Positions 16,781 through 26,566 are shown, counted from the stretch's first letter. The stretch is 64,000 nucleotides of DNA from Cytobacillus solani (GCF_001420595.1 NZ_LJIX01000003.1:185205-249204), one strand, 5' to 3'. Program-made: numbers and translations. Notes: a model not told the origin generated them from the letters alone.

Positions 16781-17626
16781 ATGACGTTTATTAGAAAAAC
16801 AACAATCGGATTATTGGTGTTATTTTTAGCCGCTGTATTATCAGCATGTGGCGAAACTACTGGAAATGGCACTGGATCGTCGAACGGCAGTAAAGAAATA
16901 GTATCTATTTCGGGATCTACATCGGTAGGACCTTTAGCAGAAAAACTAGCTGAAAAATTTAAAGACAATAATGAGAATATTAATATAGAAGTTAATCAGA
17001 TTGGTTCATCTGCCGGTATTACAAATGCAACAAGCGGTGTATCAGAGATCGGTATGTCATCGCGTGATTTGAAAGAAGAAGAAAAGGCAAATGGTTTGAA
17101 GGAGACAATCATCGCTTACGATGGAATTGTAGTAGTCACTCATCCAAGCAATAAAGTGAATAATCTAACGTTAGAGCAAGTGAAGCAAATATTTACGGGG
17201 GAAGTGACAAACTGGAACCAGCTTGGTGGAGAGGATATGGAAATTGTTGTTGTATCTCGAGAGGACGGCTCAGGCTCTCGTGATGCATTCCAAGAAATAG
17301 TTGGGTATAGTTCCGGTGAATTAATAAGAAATGCCATTATTGCAAGCGGCAACGGGAATATTAAAACAACTGTCGCTACAAACAAGCATGCAGTAGGTTT
17401 TATATCGTTCGAATATATTGATGACACTATATCAACTATACAAATTGATGGAGTAAAGGCCACAGCGGAAAATGTACTGCAACAAAAATATAGCTTGTCA
17501 CGGCCATTCTTATTTGTCCACAAGGAAGACAACATAACTGAAGCAGGGAAACAATTTATTGATTTTATTTTAAGTTCAGATGGACAAGCGATTGTATCAG
17601 AAGCTGGAGCTATACCAGTAAAATAA
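16781..17626 (+). CDS. pstS: Phosphate-binding lipoprotein PstS
   Basis: A 281-residue substrate-binding lipoprotein for high-affinity phosphate uptake. The signal peptide ends in a lipobox, VLSAC, with Cys 23 as the lipid-modified residue. A Gly/Asn/Ser linker follows. Phosphate-contact segments are SGSTSVGPL near 45 and SREDGSGSRDAF near 165. ATG 16781 is chosen because TTGGAGG precedes it; the frame extends upstream to 16751 without a ribosome site. It is first in pstSCAB-phoU and lies behind the PhoP box. Confidence 0.95.
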   Translation: MTFIRKTTIGLLVLFLAAVLSACGETTGNGTGSSNGSKEIVSISGSTSVGPLAEKLAEKFKDNNENINIEVNQIGSSAGITNATSGVSEIGMSSRDLKEEEKANGLKETIIAYDGIVVVTHPSNKVNNLTLEQVKQIFTGEVTNWNQLGGEDMEIVVVSREDGSGSRDAFQEIVGYSSGELIRNAIIASGNGNIKTTVATNKHAVGFISFEYIDDTISTIQIDGVKATAENVLQQKYSLSRPFLFVHKEDNITEAGKQFIDFILSSDGQAIVSEAGAIPVK

Positions 17627-17690
17627 TTAACTTTTACTGATAGCTCCACATAAAATACTATCTGTAAAAGCAACCGTGGGGGAATGCAAC

Positions 17691-18605
17691 ATGCCAAGCA
17701 TATCTAATGAAAAGCAATCCATAACTATCAAAAAATCGAATAGAAGGAAATATATGCTAGAGAAGTTATCAGCAAGAATATTTCTGTTCTGTGCACTTCT
17801 TTCAGTAGTCAGTTTATTATTGATCGTCGGATTTGTATTTTACAAAGGCTCACATCCATTTGTGGCAGAAGGTTATAGCTTTTTTGACTTTATCTTTGGA
17901 ATGGATTGGGTGCCAAGTGAAGATAAATTTGGTATTTTCCCAATGATCGTCGCTTCTTTATTCGCCACAATAGGTGCGCTAATCATTGGCGTTCCAGTAG
18001 GTTTATTTACAGCTATATTCTTAGCTGAAATTGCACCGAAAAGAGTAGCAAAAATTATTTCTCCTGCAGTGCAATTGCTGGCAGGCATCCCTTCCGTATT
18101 ATATGGTGTTTTCGGACTTGCCATCATTGTCCCTTTTTTGCAAAACAATTTAGGGTTAGTAAAAGGGCAAAGCTTATTGGCGGTCATCCTTGTTTTAGCA
18201 ATCATGATGCTGCCAACGGTTGTTACTGTAGCTGAAACGGCCATTCGTGCTGTACCAAAAATGTATCGTGAAGGTTCCTTGGCATTAGGGGCTTCTCAAA
18301 TTGGAACTATTTTTAAAGTAGTTGTGCCAGCAGCTAAGTCAGGAATTATGGCAGCGGTTGTACTAGGTTTAGGGAGAGCAATTGGAGAAACGATGGCCGT
18401 TATTTTGGTCGCGGGAAATAGCCTTATTCTGCCAACAAGCTTAACTGACAGTGTTCGCCCGTTGACGACGAATATCGCGCTGGAAATGGGCTATGCATTT
18501 GGTACACATCAAGAAATGTTATTTGCAACCGGAATTGTTTTATTCTCCTTTATCTTATTGTTGAATTTTGTATTAGCAAAAATTAGTTCGAAGGGTGGAA
18601 ATTAA
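17691..18605 (+). CDS. pstC: Phosphate ABC transporter permease PstC
   Basis: A 304-residue permease with six predicted membrane helices and the inner-membrane coupling loop EGSLALGASQIGTIFKVVVP. The start at ATG 17691 is set by GGGGGA seven bases upstream; an in-frame GTG at 17676 overlaps nothing useful. It pairs with PstA to form the channel and is energised by PstB. Its stop is one base before the pstA TTG start. Confidence 0.94.
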   Translation: MPSISNEKQSITIKKSNRRKYMLEKLSARIFLFCALLSVVSLLLIVGFVFYKGSHPFVAEGYSFFDFIFGMDWVPSEDKFGIFPMIVASLFATIGALIIGVPVGLFTAIFLAEIAPKRVAKIISPAVQLLAGIPSVLYGVFGLAIIVPFLQNNLGLVKGQSLLAVILVLAIMMLPTVVTVAETAIRAVPKMYREGSLALGASQIGTIFKVVVPAAKSGIMAAVVLGLGRAIGETMAVILVAGNSLILPTSLTDSVRPLTTNIALEMGYAFGTHQEMLFATGIVLFSFILLLNFVLAKISSKGGN

Positions 18606-18606
18606 G

Positions 18607-19431
18607 TTGAGAAAGTTTAAGGATCATCTGCTGCTTGGACTTCTTTGGGCTTCTGCTTTCTTGACCGTAGCCGTACTCGTTATTATTGTTGGATATATTT
18701 TTTACAAAGGATTTAGATTAATTGACTTCAATTTTATTTTCGGTGATTACTCACCAGTAGGGCATGGCGGCATATGGCCGATGATCGTTACAACCCTTTA
18801 TACAATTTTTATTTCATTAATAATAGCTACTCCAATCGGGATATTGGCAGCTGTATATTTACAGGAATATGCAAAACAAGGCCGATTGGTTAGGCTAATC
18901 CGTTATGCAACGGAAAGCTTAACAGGAATTCCATCTATTATTTACGGACTATTCGGTGCAGTATTCTTTGTGACAACGCTAAAATTCGGGATGTCAATCA
19001 TCGCTGCTTCGTTAACATTGACGATCATCGTATTGCCAGTCATTATCCGAACAACAGAGGAAGCATTAAAAACAGTGCCGCTCTCTTATCGTGAAGGATC
19101 TCTTGCTTTAGGGACAACGAAGCTTCAAACACTATATAAAGTCATTTTGCCAAGTGCGATGCCAGGTATTCTTTCTGGGATTATTCTTTCAATCGGGCGA
19201 ATTGTTGGTGAATCCGCAGCGATTTTTTTAACAGCAGGGACGGTAGCCGCAATGCCAGAAGGGATTTTTTCATCGGCAAGAACATTAACGGTCCATTCCT
19301 TTTTAGTAACTCAAGAGTCAGGTGACATTGAACTTGCAGCTGCGGTTGGAATCGTATTAATTGTAATCATTTTGATTCTGAATTTCTCGGCTACATTTAT
19401 ATCCAAAAAGTTAAACAAAGCTGACTATTAA
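18607..19431 (+). CDS. pstA: Phosphate ABC transporter permease PstA
   Basis: A 274-residue permease with six helices and the same coupling-loop motif as PstC (EGSLALGTTKLQTLYKVILP). The TTG at 18607 starts right after the pstC stop and has GGGTGG seven bases upstream. A GTG at 18595 would overlap pstC and lacks its own ribosome site. Fourth-operon-type spacing to pstB is 14 bases. Confidence 0.93.
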   Translation: MRKFKDHLLLGLLWASAFLTVAVLVIIVGYIFYKGFRLIDFNFIFGDYSPVGHGGIWPMIVTTLYTIFISLIIATPIGILAAVYLQEYAKQGRLVRLIRYATESLTGIPSIIYGLFGAVFFVTTLKFGMSIIAASLTLTIIVLPVIIRTTEEALKTVPLSYREGSLALGTTKLQTLYKVILPSAMPGILSGIILSIGRIVGESAAIFLTAGTVAAMPEGIFSSARTLTVHSFLVTQESGDIELAAAVGIVLIVIILILNFSATFISKKLNKADY

Positions 19432-19445
19432 GAGGGGTGTAATGA

Positions 19446-20255
19446 ATGGGGACAACAGTGATTGAACGCAATGAAGAAGTAAGGAATTCGAAGCAAACAA
19501 ATGAAACAGCTAAAATTAATGTAAAAGACTTAGACTTATTCTATGGTGATAAACAGGCACTTTATAAAGTATCATTAGATATTCATGAAAAAGAAGTAAC
19601 AGCCTTAATCGGTCCATCTGGCTGCGGAAAATCAACTTTTTTACGATCGTTAAACCGTATGAATGATTTAATTGATGGAGTGAAAATTACAGGGGATATA
19701 GTGATTGATAACGAAAATATATACGAAACAAATGATGTCATCAAGCTGCGGACAAAGGTAGGGATGGTATTTCAGAAGCCCAATCTATTCCCAATGAGTA
19801 TTTATGATAATGTCGCATATGGTCCGCGAATGCAGGGGATAAAAAGCAAAAAAGAATTAAATAAAATTGTTGAAGAGAGCTTGCGTGGTGCAGCAATCTG
19901 GGATGAAGTGAAAGATCGTTTGAAGACATCAGCGCTCGGACTATCAGGCGGGCAGCAGCAGCGTGTTTGTATTGCACGTGCCATTGCGATGAAACCAGAG
20001 ATTATTTTAATGGACGAACCTACTTCTGCATTAGATCCAATATCAACGTTAAAAGTAGAAGAGTTAATTGCCAACATGAAAAAGGATTATACAATCGTAA
20101 TTGTTACTCATAATATGCAGCAGGCAGCACGAGTCTCGGACAAAACAGCCTTTTTCTTAAATGGAGAAATTATTGAATATGACGAAACAAATAATATCTT
20201 TTCCATGCCGAAGGATCAAAGAACGGAAGATTATGTAACTGGCCGATTCGGTTAA
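19446..20255 (+). CDS. pstB: Phosphate ABC transporter ATP-binding protein PstB
   Basis: A 269-residue ATPase. Walker A is GPSGCGKST (about 57-65), the signature is LSGGQQQR (about 163-170) and Walker B is [13 protein letters not shown]. Also PstB-typical are [10 protein letters not shown] and the end EDYVTGRFG. It energises PstCA. Only one pstB copy is present here, while B. subtilis has two in series. Confidence 0.95.
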   Translation: MGTTVIERNEEVRNSKQTNETAKINVKDLDLFYGDKQALYKVSLDIHEKEVTALIGPSGCGKSTFLRSLNRMNDLIDGVKITGDIVIDNENIYETNDVIKLRTKVGMVFQKPNLFPMSIYDNVAYGPRMQGIKSKKELNKIVEESLRGAAIWDEVKDRLKTSALGLSGGQQQRVCIARAIAMKPEIILMDEPTSALDPISTLKVEELIANMKKDYTIVIVTHNMQQAARVSDKTAFFLNGEIIEYDETNNIFSMPKDQRTEDYVTGRFG

Positions 20256-20273
20256 ATATAGGAGTGAGAATAA

Positions 20274-20933
20274 ATGGTTGTTCGTGAAAACTATGAGAAT
20301 AAACTGCAGGAATTAAAAGATAAAATAATAGAGATGAACCGGCTCACGGTTTCTTCGTTTGAAAAGGCTTTTACTGCTTTCAAAACGCAAGATATTGAAT
20401 TGGCATTAAAAGTAATCGAAGAAGATACGGCCATTGATAATTTGGAAGCGGAAATTAATCAATTTGTCGTGTGGCTCATGGTAAAAGAGCAGCCTGTTGC
20501 TAGAGATTTACGAGGAATTATTGGTGCCTTAAAAATCTCTTCAGATATTGAGCGAATTGCAGATTTTGCTGTAAATATTGCAAAATCTACGATAAAAATT
20601 GGAAATTCCAAATCGCTATTAAGCATGACAAATATTGAAGAAATGAAGGAAATATCGATTATCATGCTGCAAAAGGCAGTACAGGCATTTTTAGATGAAA
20701 ACATGATGCTTGCAAAAGAAGTAGCCAGTTTAGATGACCAAGTGGATGAGTATTATGGTGAGACATATAAGCGGATCACTAGCTACTTAAGCGAGCATCC
20801 AGAGGAAACAAATCAGTTAGTTCAATTATTATTTATTAATCGTTATCTTGAACGAACAGCTGATCATATCACGAATATTGCGGAGAGTGCAGCATATTTG
20901 ATTAAAGGGCGTATATATGATTTAAATTCTTAA
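20274..20933 (+). CDS. phoU: Phosphate-signalling regulator PhoU
   Basis: A 219-residue all-helical protein with two PhoU repeats. Metal-binding helices show motifs of the E/DxxxD type: EDTAIDNLEAEIN (about 45) and LDDQVDEYYGE (about 150). Other marks are RDLRGIIGALKISSDIERIA and RYLERTADHITNIAE. PhoU dampens Pst uptake and phosphate signalling. B. subtilis lacks phoU in its pst operon, so this arrangement is more like other Bacillaceae. Confidence 0.93.
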   Translation: MVVRENYENKLQELKDKIIEMNRLTVSSFEKAFTAFKTQDIELALKVIEEDTAIDNLEAEINQFVVWLMVKEQPVARDLRGIIGALKISSDIERIADFAVNIAKSTIKIGNSKSLLSMTNIEEMKEISIIMLQKAVQAFLDENMMLAKEVASLDDQVDEYYGETYKRITSYLSEHPEETNQLVQLLFINRYLERTADHITNIAESAAYLIKGRIYDLNS

Positions 20934-20963
20934 TAAAATTGGAGACTTAATAGCATGTTCAAG

Positions 20964-20994
20964 TAAAGGAATGCCCCTAGGGGATATTCCTTTA
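20964..20994 (+). terminator. Hairpin at the end of the pst operon
   Basis: AAAGGAAT(G)CCCC and GGGG(AT)ATTCCTTT pair, with only a weak T-rich tail. Confidence 0.55.
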
Positions 20995-21026
20995 CTATTA
21001 TCTTTTTAAATCCCTAATTCTTGGTC

Positions 21027-21566
21027 TTATTTTAGCTTTTTCTGAAGCTGTTCAGCTTTGAATAATGCTTCAATGTCTTGATTAATCTCCTCAGGCTTGT
21101 TTCCATTTCCAATAATATATCCCGCAAAATCAATTCCAACGAAATCAAAAATGTATTTAAATTGCTGAATCATCGGCAGTCCTTTAATAGATGGATCGTC
21201 TCCTCCAACAGCAATGACATATGCCTTTTTTTCAGCCATTTTCCTTTTGAAATCAGGATAGTTAGGGTCTCTTAATGTTTGAGACCATCGATCAATGAAG
21301 TTTTTCATTATTCCTGACATGCTATACCAATAAATGGGGGTTGAGAATATTAAAATCTCGTGCGGGAGAATACGATCGATAATGGAATTATAATCATCAT
21401 TTCTGTCCTGAAAGCCTTCTGGTGAATGCCGCATGTCAATAATCGGGTGGATTTGGTAATCCTTCAAGTAAATTATTTCCGCATTTTTTCCCTGGATGGC
21501 ATGGTTTGTCAGTATTTCAGTATTTCCATTAGGTCGGGTTCCTCCGTCTAAAACGGTAACTGTCAT
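21027..21566 (-). CDS. ywqN: NAD(P)H-dependent FMN oxidoreductase, YwqN-like
   Basis: A 179-residue flavodoxin-fold reductase (NADPH-dependent FMN reductase/WrbA-like). The N-terminal phosphate loop is GGTRPNGNTEIL and the flavin contact is FSTPIYWYSMSGIMKNFIDR. It is divergent from a LysR gene, the same arrangement as ywqN/ywqM in B. subtilis, which supports the name. Substrate unknown; such enzymes reduce quinones, azo or nitro compounds. Confidence 0.8.
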   Translation of the reverse strand: MTVTVLDGGTRPNGNTEILTNHAIQGKNAEIIYLKDYQIHPIIDMRHSPEGFQDRNDDYNSIIDRILPHEILIFSTPIYWYSMSGIMKNFIDRWSQTLRDPNYPDFKRKMAEKKAYVIAVGGDDPSIKGLPMIQQFKYIFDFVGIDFAGYIIGNGNKPEEINQDIEALFKAEQLQKKLK

Positions 21567-21708
21567 TGTAAAATACTCCTTTTCTCGAAATGAATTTGTA
21601 TACTAATTGTTCCTTGATTAGCTCTATCTTATAATGATTGTATAAATCGATAAAGATGATTATTTTGATTAATTAAATCGAAAAAAACGATTATAAAAGG
21701 CGGTTCAC

Positions 21709-22593
21709 ATGGAGATTAAACAATTAATTACTTTTAGTCATGCCGCAGAAAATTTGAATTTTACGCAGACGGCTAAACTTTTGAATTTTGCACAATCAAG
21801 TGTAACAGCACAAATAAAAGCCCTTGAAGACGAAATTGGCAAACCTTTATTTGAACGTCTAGGAAAACGATTAATATTAACAGAGGCTGGACACATGTTT
21901 AAGCAATATGCTGAAAAGATGATTCGGTTAAGTGAAGAAGCCATACTGGCTGCAAATGGAGAGGAAGAACCAACAGGTACTTTAACAATAGGGGCCCAGG
22001 AAAGCCAGTGCACCTATCGATTACCATTAATTCTTAAAGAATTCAAGGATGCATTTCCAAAAGTTAAGCTCATTTTTAAACCGGCACATTCGGATGAGAT
22101 GGCGAGAAAACAGCTTATGGAAGGGGCATTAGATATTGCTTTTATTATGGATAAGGTTAGACCAGAGGGTTCTTTGAGAGTAGAGGAACTTATCAAAGAG
22201 GAATTGAAGCTGGTTGTCGCACTCAACCATCCTAATTCCATTCTCTCACTAGAAGATCTTAAGTATGAAACGCTGTTACTGACAGAAACGGGATGTTCTT
22301 ATAGAATAATGCTTGAAGACTCGCTTAAATCCGCGGGTGTATATCCATTAGATAAAATAGAATTTGTCAGTATTGAGGCAATCAAGCAATGTGTCATTGC
22401 GGGACTAGGTGTGGCACTATTACCCGAGATGGTCGTAGAAAAAGATATTAAGGAGGGAAGAATGAAGGGATTTTCGTGGAAGACTTTCGATTCACCGCTT
22501 TATACTCAAATAGCTTGGCATAAAGATAAATTGATGACACCTCCGTTAGAGGCATTTATTCGTTTAACTCGGAAGATATACTTATCTGAATGA
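21709..22593 (+). CDS. ywqM: LysR-family regulator, YwqM-like
   Basis: A 294-residue LysR protein. The N-terminal helix-turn-helix is TFSHAAENLNFTQTAKLLNF and AQSSVTAQIKALEDEIGKPL. The C-terminal effector domain (about 90-290) has the usual LysR substrate fold. It is divergent from the ywqN-like reductase; the 142-base gap between them should carry the LysR site (AT-rich, with TTGATTAATTAAATCGA near 21666), and ywqN is the likely target. Confidence 0.82.
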   Translation: MEIKQLITFSHAAENLNFTQTAKLLNFAQSSVTAQIKALEDEIGKPLFERLGKRLILTEAGHMFKQYAEKMIRLSEEAILAANGEEEPTGTLTIGAQESQCTYRLPLILKEFKDAFPKVKLIFKPAHSDEMARKQLMEGALDIAFIMDKVRPEGSLRVEELIKEELKLVVALNHPNSILSLEDLKYETLLLTETGCSYRIMLEDSLKSAGVYPLDKIEFVSIEAIKQCVIAGLGVALLPEMVVEKDIKEGRMKGFSWKTFDSPLYTQIAWHKDKLMTPPLEAFIRLTRKIYLSE

Positions 22594-22723
22594 CTTGTGT
22601 GATAAAGCTGTCAATTTTTTGTAAATAGTACGGAAAACTAATGAATATGATGCTTGGTTTTAGAAAAAGGCCTTTGGATAATATGTTAAACTTAGTAAAA
22701 GGATATTGAAGGGACTATGATAA

Positions 22724-23161
22724 ATGGATATTAGAAAACCTACTAAGTTGGAACTTAATGAAATTATTACACTTTCACCACAAGCCGTATTTGATGGCAC
22801 TTTGGGTGAAATAAAACCGTCAAATGAGAAAATTAAACAGCTTGTAGAGCCACTTTTGGAAAAGGGCAGCTCTTATTTAATTGCAACAGAAAACAATACA
22901 TTAATGGGATGGATCCTCATAGGAACAAGCAAGGACCAATTCACTGATAAAAAATATGGGTTTATTTATGAATTATATGTTTTAGAAAAATTTAGAGGGA
23001 ATGGGATTTCTATAAAGTTAATGAATAAGGGAATTGACCATTTAAAAAAAGAAGGGCATTCAGAAGTCCGGTTAAGTGCATTTGCAGGCAATCATGCCAT
23101 TAAGCTGTATGAGAAATTAGGATTTAACATAAGAACAGTCTCTATGAGTTTGCAGGTATAA
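22724..23161 (+). CDS. GNAT-family N-acetyltransferase
   Basis: A 145-residue single GNAT domain. The acetyl-CoA loop is LEKFRGNGISIKLMNKG (about 86-102; pattern R-x-x-G-x-G/A) and the C-terminal strand is AIKLYEKLGF. The acceptor substrate cannot be told. It is a single gene with its own upstream region. Confidence 0.8.
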   Translation: MDIRKPTKLELNEIITLSPQAVFDGTLGEIKPSNEKIKQLVEPLLEKGSSYLIATENNTLMGWILIGTSKDQFTDKKYGFIYELYVLEKFRGNGISIKLMNKGIDHLKKEGHSEVRLSAFAGNHAIKLYEKLGFNIRTVSMSLQV

Positions 23162-23214
23162 GTATATTCAAAATTAATAAACCGATTTATTTACAATGAA
23201 AAGGGGGAAACGGC

Positions 23215-23318
23215 ATGCTGAGGGATAAGAATTTTAAGGATTAATAGAACGAGTGCAGACAAAGGAAAACATAAACGATGAAATACATTCTGTACCTTTA
23301 TATGAATTCTTTAAATAA
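23215..23318 (+). pseudogene. Short frameshifted gene fragment
   Basis: GGGGG precedes ATG 23215, which reads MLRDKNFKD and stops. One frame over, the text continues as LIERVQTKENINDEIHSVPL and ends at 23318. Together this would be a 34-residue peptide with a single frameshift near 23240. Family unknown. Confidence 0.35.
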
Positions 23319-23329
23319 GGGCAATAAAT

Positions 23330-23358
23330 TTGACAAATTTTTTTATTTATGCTATAAT
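23330..23358 (+). promoter_or_regulatory. Perfect consensus sigma-A promoter
   Basis: TTGACA (23330-23335), exactly 17 bases, TATAAT (23353-23358). This is the best promoter in the window and points to the methyltransferase gene. Confidence 0.85.
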
Positions 23359-23383
23359 TTACAATTAATATTTTCGGTTATAT

Positions 23384-23420
23384 AATAAGATTCTCCTGGC
23401 CAGGGGAATCTTATTTTTTT
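23384..23420 (+). terminator. Terminator hairpin between promoter and methyltransferase gene
   Basis: A 14-bp stem (23384-23397 with 23402-23415, one T-G pair) with loop GGCC and a T-run to 23420. It begins about 20 bases after the likely transcription start and ends right before the ribosome binding site of the gene at 23436. This is an attenuator-like position. Confidence 0.8.
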
Positions 23421-23435
23421 ATGGGGGACGATTGT

Positions 23436-24347
23436 GTGAAAAAAAATGAATCAGTTACGTCATTAGTTTCAGCATTTGGTCGAGCATACCATAGCCAATT
23501 TGATACACCCAAGATTTTTGATGATTTTATAGCCAAGGAACTAATAACTAAAAATGAGTTAATAGATATTCAAAAGAACATGGTCCAAGGGATACAATTT
23601 TTCAATAAAGAGATTGCTGAAAGGTTTAAAAATAATTCGGATGAAGTGTTAAAATGGATTACACAAGTACAGCTTTCACCGACACCATTGGCACGGGCTG
23701 CATATTGTGAGTCCGTATTATTAAATGAAGTAGAGTTAGGAGTTAAACAATATGTGATCTTAGGAGCTGGTTTGGATACATTTTCTTTCCGCTATCCTGA
23801 ATTAACTAGCAGTCTAAATATTTTTGAGGTTGATCATCCAATTACACAAAAGTCTAAGAAGAAAAGAATAGCTGATGCGCACCTAGAAATACCGAACAAC
23901 CTGCATTTTGTTCCTATGGACTTTACTAAGGAATTCACTAATACAGCATTGACAAAAGCTGGATTTAAGCAAGAAAAGACCTTTTTTAGCCTTTTGGGTG
24001 TCACTTACTATTTAACGAAACCAGAAATCAAGGATTTGCTTGAAGATCTATTTGATCAAATGCCTTCGGGCAGTTCCATAGTATTTGACTATGCAGATGA
24101 GAATTTATTTCACGAATCGGGGTTATCCAATCGAGTGAAAAATACAGTAGCCATGGCAGCTGTTGGCGGGGAACCGATGAAATCCTGTTTCGCCTATGGT
24201 GAAATGGAAAGCCTTTTAGAAGATGTAGGGCTACTCATATATGAGCATCTAACTCCAATTGAGATTGATGATCGTTATTTTCGCAACCGAGAAGATTATC
24301 TATCTGCCTTTGAAACGATTCATTATATACATGCTGTAAAGAAATAA
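23436..24347 (+). CDS. Class I SAM-dependent methyltransferase, PPM1/LCM-like family
   Basis: A 303-residue protein with the SAM-binding strand YVILGAGLDTFSFRYPEL (about 102-119), the second motif NIFEVDHPITQKSKKKRI and the later FFSLLGVTYYLT. This pattern is that of the leucine carboxyl methyltransferase-like family common in actinomycetes and Bacillus, often in secondary metabolism. The methyl acceptor is unknown. The start is GTG 23436, seven bases after GGGGGA; the ATG at 23421 is part of the leader. The strong promoter and terminator upstream suggest control by attenuation. Confidence 0.82.
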   Translation: MKKNESVTSLVSAFGRAYHSQFDTPKIFDDFIAKELITKNELIDIQKNMVQGIQFFNKEIAERFKNNSDEVLKWITQVQLSPTPLARAAYCESVLLNEVELGVKQYVILGAGLDTFSFRYPELTSSLNIFEVDHPITQKSKKKRIADAHLEIPNNLHFVPMDFTKEFTNTALTKAGFKQEKTFFSLLGVTYYLTKPEIKDLLEDLFDQMPSGSSIVFDYADENLFHESGLSNRVKNTVAMAAVGGEPMKSCFAYGEMESLLEDVGLLIYEHLTPIEIDDRYFRNREDYLSAFETIHYIHAVKK

Positions 24348-24361
24348 TTGATTGTTACATT

Positions 24362-24397
24362 AAATCCCAACTTTTTGATCAAAGTTGGGATTTTCTT
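24362..24397 (+). terminator. Terminator after the methyltransferase gene
   Basis: A perfect 13-bp stem AAATCCCAACTTT/AAAGTTGGGATTT with a T-rich tail. Confidence 0.85.
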
Positions 24398-24418
24398 TCT
24401 TATCATCTTATTTCTTGC

Positions 24419-24832
24419 CTATTGCAGCTGGCTAAAATGTTTTAATTTATCGCCAATTTCATCACGCACACGCTGAAAGAAAGCCCATTTTTCTTCATCT
24501 GTTCCTTCTGCTTTTGCCGGGTCATCAAATCCCCAATGCTCTCTTTTTACATGTGGTGGTGTAACCGGGCATTTGTCTGCTGCGTCTCCACATAAAGTAA
24601 CGACCAAGTCGGCTTGATTTAGAATAGCAGGATCAATTATATCTGAGGTTTGCTTAGAAATATCAATACCTGCTTCCTTCATGGCCTTGACTGCATTTGG
24701 GTTTAATCCATGCGCTTCAATTCCAGCACTGTATACATTCTACTCGCCGTTTAAATAATTCTTTGCCCATCCTTCTGCCATTTGGCTTCTGCAAGAGTTT
24801 CCTGTACATAAAAAGTAGATTGTTTTCTTCAT
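24419..24832 (-). pseudogene. arsC: Arsenate reductase ArsC with a premature stop
   Basis: The frame from ATG 24832 (AAAGGAGGAG upstream) to 24419 would code 137 residues of thioredoxin-coupled ArsC. All key cysteines are there: Cys 9 and Cys 14 in [16 protein letters not shown], Cys 81 and Cys 88 in [11 protein letters not shown]. Codon 31 is TAG (bases 24740-24742) where relatives have tryptophan (YLGDEW), so a single TGG to TAG change would explain it. The C-terminal part from residue 51 lacks the catalytic Cys 9 and should be inactive alone. It could also be a sequence error or be read through. It is the last gene of arsR-arsB-arsC. Confidence 0.88.
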
Positions 24833-24854
24833 GAATTTTCTCCTCCTTTTATGC

Positions 24855-26153
24855 TTAATGAATGATTAACAACCATATATATAACCCAACTAAAGTAATA
24901 AACAAGGTTGGAATAGTTAACACAATGCCTGTTTTAAAATAAGTCCCCCAAGAGATTTTGACTCCTTTTTGCGAAAGGACGTGAAGCCATAATAAAGTTG
25001 CGAGAGAACCTATTGGTGTAATTTTAGGACCTAAATCTGACCCGATTACATTCGCATAAATAAGTGCTTCTCGTATGATCCCAGTTGTTTGAGTGTCCGC
25101 AATTGCAAGTGCGTCAATCATAACTGTAGGCAAATTATTCATGATCGAAGAGAGAATGGCAGCAATAAATCCCATTCCTACTGTTGCAGCAAATAAACCT
25201 TGATCAGCTGTTGCTTGAATAAGATCGGCTAACACATCAGTAAGCCCTTCATTTCTTAATCCATAAACAACCACGTACATACCAATTGAGAAAAATACAA
25301 TGGCCCAAGGAGCTCCCTTAATAACTGTACGTGTATTCACAGCATGACTTCTTCTAGCCATGAAAAGGAAAAAAATCGCCACGATGCTAGCAATAATTGA
25401 TACTGGAATCCTAGTAAATTCACTAGCAAAATATCCAAGAAGCAGTATGCCTAATACACCCCATGATAATTTGAACATTTTTTTGTCTCGAATGGCGTGG
25501 GCGGGCTGCTTCAGTTGGGACATATTATAATTCTTCGGAATGCTTTTACGGAAAAATAGAAAAAGCACAAGAATGCTTGCAGCTAATGAAAAGAAGTTTG
25601 GAATGATCATTCTTGAAGCAAACTCAGCAAACCCAATTCCAAAAAAGTCAGCAGATACGATATTCACTAAATTACTTACGATTAAGGGAAGTGATGTAGT
25701 ATCTGCAATGAATCCACTTGCAATAATGAATGGGAATACCATTTTCTCATTAAACTTTAGATTACGAACCATGGCTAATACAATGGGTGTCAAAATGAGC
25801 GCGGCGCCATCATTCGCGAACAATGCAGCTACTATTGCGCCAAGTAAGGACACATAGACAAACATGAGAATCCCGTTTCCTCTTGCTGCTCTAGCCATAT
25901 GTAGTGCTGCCCACTCGAAAAATCCAATTTCGTCAAGAATTAAGGAAATAATGATAATGGCAATAAACGTTAAGGTTGCGTTCCATACGATTGATGTCAC
26001 ATCGATCACATCATTAAAGTCTACAACTCCAACTAGAAGTGCTAAGAGAGCACCTCCACATGCAGACCAGCCGATGCCTAAACCTTTTGGCTGCCAAATG
26101 ACTAAAGTCAATGTAGCTAAAAAGATTATAATGGCTAAAATAATTGAAATCAT
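24855..26153 (-). CDS. arsB: Arsenite efflux membrane protein ArsB
   Basis: A 432-residue transporter with about 12 membrane helices. Typical ArsB segments are [17 protein letters not shown] near 30, [14 protein letters not shown] near 110 and a C-terminal [13 protein letters not shown] with [19 protein letters not shown]. It expels arsenite (and antimonite). It lies between arsR and the broken arsC, with gaps of 18 and 22 bases, so all three form one operon. Confidence 0.93.
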   Translation of the reverse strand: MISIILAIIIFLATLTLVIWQPKGLGIGWSACGGALLALLVGVVDFNDVIDVTSIVWNATLTFIAIIIISLILDEIGFFEWAALHMARAARGNGILMFVYVSLLGAIVAALFANDGAALILTPIVLAMVRNLKFNEKMVFPFIIASGFIADTTSLPLIVSNLVNIVSADFFGIGFAEFASRMIIPNFFSLAASILVLFLFFRKSIPKNYNMSQLKQPAHAIRDKKMFKLSWGVLGILLLGYFASEFTRIPVSIIASIVAIFFLFMARRSHAVNTRTVIKGAPWAIVFFSIGMYVVVYGLRNEGLTDVLADLIQATADQGLFAATVGMGFIAAILSSIMNNLPTVMIDALAIADTQTTGIIREALIYANVIGSDLGPKITPIGSLATLLWLHVLSQKGVKISWGTYFKTGIVLTIPTLFITLVGLYIWLLIIH

Positions 26154-26171
26154 GTAGAATCCTCCATGCTG

Positions 26172-26513
26172 TTAGTCACAAGAAATACGTTTCCCTTGTG
26201 CCTCTAACTCTTTTAATTTAGATAGTTGATTTGGCAAATGACTGATTACATTACGGACAAAGTCATAATAAGTGTGTGAAGGATTTAAAGAGTAAAATAC
26301 CCATTGGCCTTTTCTTGATTCCTTTACTAGGCCACTGTCTTTTAATTTTCTTAAATGCTGGCTTACAGCAGGTTGGGTCATTTGAAAAAGGGCTACAAAT
26401 TCACATACACAGCACTCGTGATCAGCGAGAATTTTTATCATGGTTAAACGAGTTTTGTCTCCTAAAAGCTTGAGGATATTGGCTGCTGTTTCGATATCTA
26501 ACTCATGTTTCAA
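26172..26513 (-). CDS. arsR: Arsenic-responsive repressor ArsR
   Basis: A 113-residue ArsR/SmtB winged helix. The metal site is HECCVCEF (As(III)-binding cysteines near 37-40), and the recognition helix is MTQPAVSQHLRKLKDSGLV. Start is TTG 26513, placed six bases after GGAGGT; the ATG at 26531 lies in front of that site. It represses its own operon from the palindrome at 26567-26590. Confidence 0.92.
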   Translation of the reverse strand: MKHELDIETAANILKLLGDKTRLTMIKILADHECCVCEFVALFQMTQPAVSQHLRKLKDSGLVKESRKGQWVFYSLNPSHTYYDFVRNVISHLPNQLSKLKELEAQGKRISCD

Positions 26514-26566
26514 TGGTAAACCTCCAATCAATCATCATATAAATTTGAATAGCTAAGCTTATATTA

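Noticed and set aside
23162-23436. SAM riboswitch before the methyltransferase
   Set aside because: The leader of about 20 bases before the terminator is too short for any known SAM aptamer.
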